Source: a virus
Length of the DNA: 20,231 nucleotides
IMG/VR virus record: IMGVR_UViG_3300030104_003371
Span: 1 to 20,231 of that record
Direction: 5' to 3' (one strand)
Positions 1-6,499 of the stretch are shown in pieces (the stretch's first letter is position 1; each line of letters starts with the position of its first letter). The translations under genes were made by a program, and so were the position numbers. Under the pieces are notes generated by a model, which saw only the letters and a list, made by a program, of their open reading frames with translations, was not told the origin of the DNA and searched no databases.

Positions 1-1154
1 TTCAACCAATGAACGCTCCCACTGGTCTCATCTTTGCTATGAAGGCGAAGTATTCTCAGCAGGATCAAGCAGAAGCACTTTACAACGAGGCACGCCTCGC
101 TGCTGGTGCAGGTCCATCCGCAGGTGCAGTACCCGCTGACAACACCGGAACTGACCCACTACTTACTGGTAGTGATCACAACGGTGCATACGATGCTGCA
201 TTCAGCAAGGGTGGCATGTCCACTGCTTCTGCTGAAGCACTCGGTGATAGTGCAACTAACCACTTCAACGAAATGGCATTCGCCATTGATCGCCAGTCGG
301 TTACTGCTAAGACTCGCGCCCTCAAGGCAGAGTACACCACCGAACTCGCTCAGGATCTCAAGGCAGTTCACGGTCTTGATGCCGAAACTGAACTCGCAAA
401 CATTCTCAGCACAGAAATTCTTGCTGAAATCAACCGCGAAGTCATTCGTACCATCTATACCGGTGCTAAACTTGGTGCCCAGCAACCAGACCTTTTCTAT
501 AAGGGTCACGGTTCAACCACTGATCGAGACAACCTCGGTTCGACCGCTGCTGTTGCCGGTGCTACCGCTTCTGTAAACGGTGGTGTTTACGATCTTGAAC
601 GCGACTCTGATGGTCGTTGGTCTGCGGAACGCTTCCGTGGTCTCGTCTACCAGATTGAGCGTGAAGCAAACACCATTGCTAAGGAAACTCGTCGCGGTAA
701 GGGTAACATTCTTATCACTACCTCTGATGTCGCTTCCGCTCTCGCAATGAGTGGTTTCCTCAACCTAACCCCAACCCCACAGGTTCCCGGTTTCGCTGAT
801 GATACTGCAAACACCTTCGTTGGTACTCTTAACGGTAACATTAAGGTCTATGTTGACCCATACTCTGCCGTTGGTAAGGACTACTGCTGCGTAGGTTACC
901 GTGGATCGTCGCCATATGACGCTGGTATGTTCTACTGCCCATACGTCCCACTACAGATGGTTCGTGCGGTCGGTGAAAACACCTTCCAACCCAAGATCGG
1001 ATTCAAGACTCGTTATGGTCTTGTAAACAACCCATTCGTTTCGGATGGTACTGATAGATCTGATCCTGCGACCGCTGCTGCTACTCGTAGCAACCAGTAT
1101 TACAGAATCTTCCGTGTAGATAAACTCCACGGTGCGGTCTCCGCATATGCCTGA
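1..1154 (+). CDS. 23: Major capsid protein gp23 (5' end outside window)
   Basis: This is the main hexameric shell protein of a T4-like capsid. The reading frame is open from base 3 to the stop at 1152-1154, giving 383 residues; T4 gp23 has 521, so the N-terminal propeptide and roughly the first quarter lie before the window. The first ATG (position 9) is internal: the text QPMNAPTGLIFAMKAKY matches the conserved gp23 segment around PTGLVFALR. Near the C-terminus the stretch FYCPYVPLQ, followed by NTFQPKIGFKTRYGL and NPF, is the gp23 hallmark. Codon choice (aac, acc, ctc, ggt, gct) is more C-rich than in all later genes, as expected of a very highly expressed protein. A strong terminator follows directly. 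Identity is seen by motif comparison with remembered T4 gp23. Confidence 0.95.
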   Translation, partial: QPMNAPTGLIFAMKAKYSQQDQAEALYNEARLAAGAGPSAGAVPADNTGTDPLLTGSDHNGAYDAAFSKGGMSTASAEALGDSATNHFNEMAFAIDRQSVTAKTRALKAEYTTELAQDLKAVHGLDAETELANILSTEILAEINREVIRTIYTGAKLGAQQPDLFYKGHGSTTDRDNLGSTAAVAGATASVNGGVYDLERDSDGRWSAERFRGLVYQIEREANTIAKETRRGKGNILITTSDVASALAMSGFLNLTPTPQVPGFADDTANTFVGTLNGNIKVYVDPYSAVGKDYCCVGYRGSSPYDAGMFYCPYVPLQMVRAVGENTFQPKIGFKTRYGLVNNPFVSDGTDRSDPATAAATRSNQYYRIFRVDKLHGAVSAYA

Positions 1155-1178
1155 TTCTGACTATTGAGTCATAAAGAG

Positions 1179-1213
1179 CAGGGGGTTCCTTCGGGAACCC
1201 CCTGTTTCTTTTA
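1179..1213 (+). terminator. Rho-independent terminator after gp23
   Basis: A perfect 11-bp stem (1179-1189 with 1194-1204, CAGGGGGTTCC / GGAACCCCCTG) is closed by a C(UUCG)G tetraloop and followed by the T-rich tract TTTCTTTTA. This is a very stable intrinsic terminator 25 bases after the gp23 stop. It would separate the abundant capsid transcript from downstream genes. Confidence 0.93.
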
Positions 1214-1219
1214 TACATA
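1212..1219 (+). promoter_or_regulatory. Possible T4-type late promoter -10 (TATACATA)
   Basis: TATACATA matches the T4 late consensus TATAAATA at 7 of 8 positions and lies just after the gp23 terminator, where a tail gene would need a new late start. The next gene begins only 5 bases further on and has no Shine-Dalgarno sequence, so a transcript from here would be nearly or fully leaderless. No -35 element of the early type is convincing, because the required position falls inside the terminator stem. Assignment is inference. Confidence 0.35.
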
Positions 1220-1224
1220 CTTGT

Positions 1225-1815
1225 ATGGCAACACCTCCAAAAAGACAAAATCCATTTGAAGGCAATAACTTTATTGCTGGATTTACTGGTGGTCGAGAAA
1301 GTCTTGATAAAGAATCTGTTCTTGATAGACAACCCAGTAGTCAAAACTACATTTATCCACCATATTTTCAGTTTTCAGTTTCTGCATTACCGCAGATGAA
1401 CTATTTCATTACCAAAGCATCATTGCCCGACTTTGGTTATGATTCTGCTCTAATTCAGGATAACCGGTTTGCCTCTATTAAACACCCTGCCAGTAAACTC
1501 GGTTTTCAGAACCTAGAAGTATCTTTCTTGGTCGATGAGGATATGGGTAACTGGAGAGAAATTTCCGATTGGATCAAACGAACAAGCGTAATCGATGATC
1601 ACTTTGATATTGATGCAAACACCAAAGATCATTTCTGTGATGGCACTCTTATCATTACAAATAGTTCTATGCAACCAAATATCGAAGTTTCATTTAGAAA
1701 CATGTTCCCGATTAGAATCACTGGTTTTGAGTTTGATAGTTCTATTACCGAACTGACTCCTTTCGAGTCTACCGCGACTTTCGCCTACGACTACTACGAA
1801 ATCAAGAAAATCTGA
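1225..1815 (+). CDS. Tail-tube-fold protein (gp19/gp54-like)
   Basis: Probable virion tail component of 196 residues with the sequence pattern of the T4 gp19 tail tube family. Residue pairs LPQ and LPDFGYD occur early, then IKHPASKLGFQNLEVSFLVD followed by EDMGNWREISDWI. This resembles the gp19 segment DDWTVTVMNDE-HDARQKFVDW. The C-terminus RNMFPIRITGFEFDSSITE followed by FAYDYYEI resembles the gp19 ending (WPTNVGELQLDWDS to ALDYWE). T4 gp19 has 163 residues; this protein carries about 30 extra at the N-terminus. It could be a tube subunit, the paralogue gp54 (tube initiator) or a tube-fold terminator such as gp3. The position directly after gp23 differs from T4, where gp19 sits beside the sheath gene. 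The start has no Shine-Dalgarno sequence, only TACTTGT before ATG. Confidence 0.62.
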   Translation: MATPPKRQNPFEGNNFIAGFTGGRESLDKESVLDRQPSSQNYIYPPYFQFSVSALPQMNYFITKASLPDFGYDSALIQDNRFASIKHPASKLGFQNLEVSFLVDEDMGNWREISDWIKRTSVIDDHFDIDANTKDHFCDGTLIITNSSMQPNIEVSFRNMFPIRITGFEFDSSITELTPFESTATFAYDYYEIKKI

Positions 1816-1825
1816 TCTTTTTCCC

Positions 1826-1853
1826 TTGACTTGTCCCAAAACCTGTGTAGACT
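1826..1853 (+). promoter_or_regulatory. Early (sigma70-type) promoter
   Basis: A -35 element TTGACT (1826-1831) is followed after 16 bases by the -10 element TAGACT (1848-1853). It occupies the 42-base gap between the tail-tube-like gene and the oxygenase fusion gene. The expected start is near 1858-1861. It would serve the oxygenase, uvsY, uvsW and the Sm-like gene. Confidence 0.65.
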
Positions 1854-1899
1854 CTGAGTGTCAACGAAGGAAAAGGGAAGAAGTATTAGGACTTTTAAT

Positions 1900-3375
1900 A
1901 TGCTTACAGGAAATCATGAGGTTGAGAGATCTAATATCTGTATATGGAATGAAGATCTTCTCCCTCTTCTGAAAACGCGAAACCCACAAAAAATCAAACA
2001 CTCAGACATTAACTGGGTTGGATCGGTTGGTGTACATACTTCTCTTGAAGAAAAGATTATTTCTAGAAAAGAGGGTCCGTACCACTCGGAAAGATATATC
2101 AATTGTGATATCAGTGTTCCGGGAATTGTTGTCGCTTGTCCCGGTCCTGATGAAAAATATAGATTAGTTGATGGTGGACATCGCATGGCAAAGATGATAT
2201 CATTGGGTATATCTGAGTCAGAATATTATGTTATTGAGAAGGATGAATATGAGTCGTTATTTAAAACGTGGGAAGGAACTCCATTGAGCGAGGCAGAAAT
2301 TAAATCTGAGTTCCCCTCTTTATTTGATCATGTGTCGGGAATATACACTCCATTAAATCAACCGGATAGATGTGTTTATAGGAGGGACTTGATTCCTATT
2401 TTGCGTGGTAGGCATGTTGTTGAAATCGACTTGAATAAAATAGTTTGCAGAGATGTGATTGATAGTAATGAAGCAAGGTATATTGCAAATACTATTAATG
2501 ATAACATGACAGGTATTGTCATTAAAAGTGAAGATGGATACGAGTTGGTTGATGATGAACATCTTATCTTTAAACTTAAGTTTTTCGGTAAAACCAAGCA
2601 CACCTTTACTGTAATTACTGATGAAGAAATTAAACCACATTACCGGTGTATTGAAAGTGGTCTTCTTCTTTCGGAAAATAGAATCGAACTTAAAAAAATT
2701 CACAATGTTTTTGGATTTGATATTCCGGTCTTTAGATATCTTAATCATGAGAAGTTCAAGTCCGATCTTTATTATCAATTTAATCAATACTCTCTTGCTG
2801 GTGAAACATATACTAGAACAGATAGAAGAAAGAATATATTTGATATTGAAAGTGAATCTGTCCTTGATCTCAAGAACGCAACCATGTCTGCTTATGATTG
2901 TTTTTACAAACACATACATGGAATTAATTTTTCCGACACTATTGAAATAACACAGTCTTGGATGGTAGATTTGCCTGCGGTTCCCCACCAAAACCCAATG
3001 TCAGTACACGGTCATTTTATGTCTCTTGCATGTAGCACATACTATATGAAACATGAGCAGGGGGTTGGTGGTGATCTTAGGTTTGAGAATCCTATAGTGG
3101 ATTTTATGGATAATGTTATTGAGTTTAAATTACTAAACAAGATGAGGTGGACAAAGGGCAGGAATATGTTTTTCGACCTTCCTGTCGAGGAGTCGGATAT
3201 TGTTGTTTTCCCCGGTGGGTTCAAGCATACAATTAGTCCTTATATGAATACCAAGGAAAATCGAATTTCTATACCATCCAATTCATTATTAACTCCACTA
3301 AGATCTAGATCTGGTGAAGAACTTGAACCCCATTATGGTTATCGATTTGATATAGGAGGTCATCATGAACTTTGA
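1900..3375 (+). CDS. ParB-like domain(s) fused to 2OG-Fe(II) oxygenase
   Basis: A 491-residue protein when read from ATG 1900. A GTG at 1858 would add 14 residues, but it lies at or before the predicted transcription start, so ATG 1900 (TTAGG 9 bases upstream, weak) is preferred. Residues about 1-125 contain RLVDGGHRMAKM (88-99), the signature of ParB/sulfiredoxin-fold domains (DGxHRxxA). Residues about 155-245 look like a second, degenerate copy with ELVDDEHLIFKL at 215-226. Residues about 265-491 fit the phage 2OG-Fe(II) oxygenase family: QSWMVDLPA, then an HGH pair (370-372) as candidate iron ligands, LACSTYYM and GGDLRFENP, then FPGGFKHTISP with H443 as distal ligand, and R455 in ENRISIPSNS for 2-oxoglutarate. 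The substrate is unknown; protein, nucleotide or DNA hydroxylation are all possible. The gene is more A/T-rich by eye than gp23, has its own promoter and ends inside the uvsY start, consistent with an acquired cargo gene. Confidence 0.7.
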   Translation: MLTGNHEVERSNICIWNEDLLPLLKTRNPQKIKHSDINWVGSVGVHTSLEEKIISRKEGPYHSERYINCDISVPGIVVACPGPDEKYRLVDGGHRMAKMISLGISESEYYVIEKDEYESLFKTWEGTPLSEAEIKSEFPSLFDHVSGIYTPLNQPDRCVYRRDLIPILRGRHVVEIDLNKIVCRDVIDSNEARYIANTINDNMTGIVIKSEDGYELVDDEHLIFKLKFFGKTKHTFTVITDEEIKPHYRCIESGLLLSENRIELKKIHNVFGFDIPVFRYLNHEKFKSDLYYQFNQYSLAGETYTRTDRRKNIFDIESESVLDLKNATMSAYDCFYKHIHGINFSDTIEITQSWMVDLPAVPHQNPMSVHGHFMSLACSTYYMKHEQGVGGDLRFENPIVDFMDNVIEFKLLNKMRWTKGRNMFFDLPVEESDIVVFPGGFKHTISPYMNTKENRISIPSNSLLTPLRSRSGEELEPHYGYRFDIGGHHEL

Positions 3376-3799
3376 TAAAATAAAGCAGATGGTTTTGCAG
3401 GATTGCGAAATTGACGAAACTCAACTGGATGCAGAGTCGCTCCGACTGCCCCAGTTACACAACAAATATCTAAATATCTACTTGGACACGAAACTTATTC
3501 TAGAGAGAAAACAGAATGAATTCAATAAGTTACGTCGTCTGAAGTGGGAATATTATACAGGAAAAATGGATGCAGAAGTTCTCGAACATATGGGTTGGGA
3601 ACCATTTGATCTAAAAATTCTCAAACAAGATATTGCAATTTATATGGATGGAGACGATGACCTGATTGCTCTCCAAGAACAGGTTCGCTATTATAAAGAA
3701 ATATGTGCGTACCTAGATGCTACCGTTAAGGAAGTCACATATAGACACAATAAGATCCGCAACGCCATTGACTGGAAAAAATTCTTAGGTGGACAATAA
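3365..3799 (+). CDS. uvsY: UvsY recombination mediator
   Basis: A 144-residue homologue of T4 UvsY (137 residues), the mediator that loads the UvsX recombinase on gp32-covered single-stranded DNA. Seen directly: an early DCEIDETQLDAES resembling T4 DVFIDSTKLQYEA, then KLRRLKWEYYTGKMD matching the T4 pattern KARLDYYSGRGD, and a helical C-terminus. The start has an excellent ribosome site, AGGAGGT at 3354-3360, lying inside the 3' end of the preceding oxygenase gene; the two genes overlap by 11 bases. It is followed by uvsW, as a recombination pair. UvsX itself is not in the window. Confidence 0.88.
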   Translation: MNFDKIKQMVLQDCEIDETQLDAESLRLPQLHNKYLNIYLDTKLILERKQNEFNKLRRLKWEYYTGKMDAEVLEHMGWEPFDLKILKQDIAIYMDGDDDLIALQEQVRYYKEICAYLDATVKEVTYRHNKIRNAIDWKKFLGGQ

Positions 3800-3816
3800 T
3801 CCCTAAATATAGGGAT
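3799..3816 (+). promoter_or_regulatory. Hairpin over uvsW start with late-promoter-like core
   Basis: ATCCCTA (3799-3805) and TAGGGAT (3810-3816) form a perfect 7-bp inverted repeat with an AATA loop. The 3' arm includes the first two bases of the uvsW ATG and the only purine-rich stretch before it. Inside it, CTAAATA (3803-3809) matches the last six bases of the T4 late -10 consensus TATAAATA. In a read-through early RNA the hairpin would bury the start codon; a late RNA starting just downstream of the -10 would lack the 5' arm. The hairpin is seen; the regulatory meaning is inference. Confidence 0.45.
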
Positions 3817-5332
3817 GAGCGATCTTTTAATTGAGCATGTTGATTCCGTAAACATTAGGGTTCGTTGTGAGCGTAGTGTCGCAAAAGAACTATCGGACTA
3901 TTTTACATTCAAAGTTCCCGGTCATGCTTATATGCCTGCATATAGGAAACGCATATGGGATGGACAGATTAAACTCTATAACATGTTCTCCCAATTGATC
4001 TACGCAGGTCTTGAAAAATACGTTGTTAAGTTCGCCTCTGAACGTGGGTATAAGGTTCAAGCAGAACCAAGAAAACAAAATGGGTTCACGGAAGTGATTA
4101 CCCGTGGTTTCATAGACAACTGGTTACACCCCCATATAAACGGTAAACAAATCAGTCCACATGAACATCAGGTGAATGCCATAACACACGCTCTGAGGAA
4201 CGACAGGGCGTTGCTAGTGTCTCCTACGGGTTCAGGCAAGAGTCTGATCATTTATGCATTAATGCGTTATCAATTGGATAAAATAGAAAATGATAAGAAG
4301 ATACTTATCATCGTTCCTACCACCAGTTTGGTATCTCAGTTGTATTCAGATTTCACTGAGTATGCTGGGAACACCACATGGAAAGTGGATCAGAATTGTC
4401 ACAAAGTGATGGCAGGTCTTCCAAAGGATGACATAAAAAAGAGAGTCGTTATCTCAACGTGGCAAAGTATCCATAAACAACCAAAGGAATACTTTGATAA
4501 GTTCGGCGCAGTGTTTGGTGATGAGTGTCACTTATTCAAGGCAAAGTCCCTGACGGGTATTATGACTAAACTGGAGAACTGTCCTGTCCGAATAGGAACC
4601 ACTGGAACATTGGATGGATCTCTTACGCACAAACTTGTTATTGAGGGTTTGTTTGGTCCAGTACATCAGGTCACAAAAACAAAAACGCTGATGGAAAGAA
4701 AACTCTTGTCAGAGTTGAAGATAGATGCTATACTGTTAGGACATAGCGAAGCGGTTCGCAATGAGATGAAGAGAAGTACCTATCAGGACGAAATAGACTT
4801 CATCGTACAGAGCGAAGAAAGAAACAAGTTTATCTGTAATCTTTGCTCGAACCTTAAAGGAAATACTCTCGTACTATTCCAGTTCGTAGAGAAGCACGGT
4901 AAACACTTACACAAATTAATGGAAGAGATAAACCCAAACAAAAAAGTCTTCTTCATATATGGAAAGACTGATGCTGATCTACGAGAGGAAGTCCGGAGGA
5001 TCGCTGAAAAGATCGATGATGCAATCATCATTGCATCTTATGGTACTTTTAGTACCGGTGTCTCTATCAAAAGACTACATAATATTGTGTTCGCATCACC
5101 ATCCAAGAGCAGGATTCGTGTGTTGCAAAGTATTGGTCGTCAGTTGAGAAAGTCGGAGCATAAAGATGTCGCAAAACTCTATGATCTTGCAGATGACCTA
5201 TCTTGGAAAAAATACAAGAATCACACCCTCCGCCACTTTGAAGATCGACTCAAGATCTACGAAGGCGAGGGTTTTGAACACAAAAAAATCAGAATCAATC
5301 TAAAGGAGGATTCACATGGCACAAAATTATAA
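3815..5332 (+). CDS. uvsW: UvsW RNA-DNA/DNA helicase
   Basis: A 505-residue superfamily 2 helicase matching T4 UvsW along its length. UvsW unwinds R-loops, drives branch migration and fork regression, and shifts replication from origin to recombination-dependent mode. Motifs: an N-terminal UvsW DNA-binding domain with RKRIWDGQIKLY (44-55), Walker A SPTGSGKS (136-143), IIVPTTSLVSQL (165-176), DECH box (236-239), GTTGTL (261-266), ASYGTFSTGVSIK (407-419) and motif VI QSIGRQLRK (438-446). The start at 3815 agrees with the T4 N-terminus (RVRCERS against RIDCEES). There is no usable spaced Shine-Dalgarno sequence: AGGG abuts the ATG within the hairpin described separately. T4 uvsW is a late gene, which agrees with a late-type element here. 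Confidence 0.95.
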   Translation: MSDLLIEHVDSVNIRVRCERSVAKELSDYFTFKVPGHAYMPAYRKRIWDGQIKLYNMFSQLIYAGLEKYVVKFASERGYKVQAEPRKQNGFTEVITRGFIDNWLHPHINGKQISPHEHQVNAITHALRNDRALLVSPTGSGKSLIIYALMRYQLDKIENDKKILIIVPTTSLVSQLYSDFTEYAGNTTWKVDQNCHKVMAGLPKDDIKKRVVISTWQSIHKQPKEYFDKFGAVFGDECHLFKAKSLTGIMTKLENCPVRIGTTGTLDGSLTHKLVIEGLFGPVHQVTKTKTLMERKLLSELKIDAILLGHSEAVRNEMKRSTYQDEIDFIVQSEERNKFICNLCSNLKGNTLVLFQFVEKHGKHLHKLMEEINPNKKVFFIYGKTDADLREEVRRIAEKIDDAIIIASYGTFSTGVSIKRLHNIVFASPSKSRIRVLQSIGRQLRKSEHKDVAKLYDLADDLSWKKYKNHTLRHFEDRLKIYEGEGFEHKKIRINLKEDSHGTKL

Positions 5333-5891
5333 AGTCCTTAAGTTACGAAGCGGCGACAGTGTTGTTGCAGAACTTATTGAAAATTCAAAGTCCCACATTC
5401 GTGTAAATAGACCAATGGAAATTAAGTATATGCATTTTATTGATGCCCTCGGTCGGAAGCACGAAACTCTGATCCTCGTAGATTGGTTAAAGTCCACGAC
5501 AGTTAACACAGTTAAATTAGAAAAAGACTTCATACTTGGTATTTTTACTCCATCACCAGATGTCGTTCAATCATATCAACACCAAAAAGACTTGGATGAT
5601 CATGGCGGAAAGATCCCATCGAAAAAGAGTTATGGAATGTTTAACTTTGGAAAAGAATCACAAGAAACTCTCGAAAATCTTATCAATAAAATGGAAGAGG
5701 ATTTTAAAAATATCGACATGGATCGTTTAGAAGAAATGATTCATGAACAGGTCGAGGAAGGTGCAGAGGAATTGATAGAAGAAATAATAGAAAACTCGAC
5801 ACAAGAGAGAGTTATAAGAGATGAAGACAATCCTGAATATGGGACTAGTTTTGTTGACTGGTCACCTGATCCTGAAGATTATCTTTCTTAA
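5316..5891 (+). CDS. Sm-like conserved phage protein
   Basis: A 191-residue protein of unknown function. The first ~75 residues (KVLKLRSGDSVVAELIE, then IRVNRPMEI) follow the strand-turn-strand pattern of Sm/LSm-fold proteins, and similar small proteins are known from marine T4-like phages. The second half is acidic and predicted helical (residues ~115-165, many Glu and Ile/Leu) and ends EDYLS. ATG 5316 has AAAGGAGG at 5302-5309 and overlaps the uvsW end by 17 bases, so it is translationally coupled to uvsW. An RNA-related role is only suggested by the fold guess. No membrane segment or signal is visible. Confidence 0.6.
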   Translation: MAQNYKVLKLRSGDSVVAELIENSKSHIRVNRPMEIKYMHFIDALGRKHETLILVDWLKSTTVNTVKLEKDFILGIFTPSPDVVQSYQHQKDLDDHGGKIPSKKSYGMFNFGKESQETLENLINKMEEDFKNIDMDRLEEMIHEQVEEGAEELIEEIIENSTQERVIRDEDNPEYGTSFVDWSPDPEDYLS

Positions 5892-5895
5892 TCCC

Positions 5896-5923
5896 TTTAC
5901 ATTCTGCTAGTGTGTGGTATACT
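5896..5923 (+). promoter_or_regulatory. Early (sigma70-type) promoter for gene 55
   Basis: TTTACA (5896-5901), a 16-base spacer and TATACT (5918-5923) lie in the 53-base gap before gene 55. The predicted start near 5930 leaves a leader of about 15 bases ahead of ATG 5945, enough for AAAAGG. It lets the late sigma factor and gp47/gp46 be made early. Confidence 0.75.
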
Positions 5924-5944
5924 GTTGTAAAGAAAAGGCAAATG

Positions 5945-6499
5945 ATGAGCGATAAAGATAGTCATTACGTTGATAATCAAAAATTCCTAGAGGCAATGAC
6001 TGCATGGAAACTTCTTGTCAGAGAGGCAGAAGAAGCAGGGGAAAATAAACCACCGATAACAGAGTATATTGGTGAGTGTTTTCTTCTCATAGCAGAAAGA
6101 TTGTCCATGCGAGCAAATTTCATAAACTATCCTTTCCGAGAGGAAATGGTAGGAGATGCTATTGAAAATTGCCTCATGTACGCAAGTAATTTTGATCCAG
6201 AAAAATCAAAAAATCCATTTTCGTATTTTACTCAAATCATCTATTATGCCTTTCTTCGTCGAATCCAGAAAGAGAAAAAGCAAAGTTATATTAAATATAG
6301 AATTGTAGAGTCTGCCGATCATATGGGAGACATTGCTCGTTTTCTGGATCCGGAAAAGACTAAAGGTAATCCATACGCAGAATTTTTCAAACTGACAACA
6401 AAGGACATAGACAACTTTACCCCTAAAAAGAAAAAGAAGAAGTCCTCTACCAAAAAGAAAAAGACTGATGGAGATGATAAATGCGAATCGCTATTCTAA
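5945..6499 (+). CDS. 55: Late-transcription sigma factor gp55
   Basis: A 184-residue homologue of T4 gp55 (185 residues), the minimal sigma factor that directs host RNA polymerase to TATAAATA late promoters with gp33 and the gp45 clamp. Aligning segments: YVDNQKFLEAMTAWK, then CFLLIAERLSMRANF (T4 LMLIAEGLSKRFNF), EEMVGDAIE, NFDPEKSKNPFSYFTQ (T4 NFDETKYKNPHAYITQ) and RRIQKEKKQSY. ATG 5945 is chosen because AAAAGG lies 6-7 bases upstream and length matches T4; ATG 5942 is an alternative, and a GTG at 5912 lies upstream of the transcription start. The C-terminus is a lysine block (KKKKKKSSTKKKK) followed by an acidic spacer and ESLF at the very end, similar to the clamp-binding SLDFLYE tail of T4 gp55. 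The last 19 bases overlap gene 47. Confidence 0.93.
   Translation: MSDKDSHYVDNQKFLEAMTAWKLLVREAEEAGENKPPITEYIGECFLLIAERLSMRANFINYPFREEMVGDAIENCLMYASNFDPEKSKNPFSYFTQIIYYAFLRRIQKEKKQSYIKYRIVESADHMGDIARFLDPEKTKGNPYAEFFKLTTKDIDNFTPKKKKKKSSTKKKKTDGDDKCESLF

Noticed and set aside
1806-1822. A/T hairpin (GAAAATCTGATCTTTTTC) as a terminator after the tail-tube-like gene
   Set aside because: The stem is short, nearly all A-T and mismatched near the loop; too weak compared with the gp23 terminator.
2353-2991. 212-residue open frame on the minus strand
   Set aside because: It lies wholly inside the oxygenase fusion gene, has no family motif, and is low-complexity in I, N, F and K as expected of an antisense shadow.
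5912-5944. GTG start for gp55 at 5912
   Set aside because: It is inside the promoter, upstream of the predicted transcription start; ATG 5945 gives the T4 length and a usable ribosome site.
6421-6468. A-rich AAAAAGAAAAAG tracts as a programmed frameshift site in gene 55
   Set aside because: The zero frame continues to a sensible T4-like tail, and no alternative frame gives a meaningful extension.
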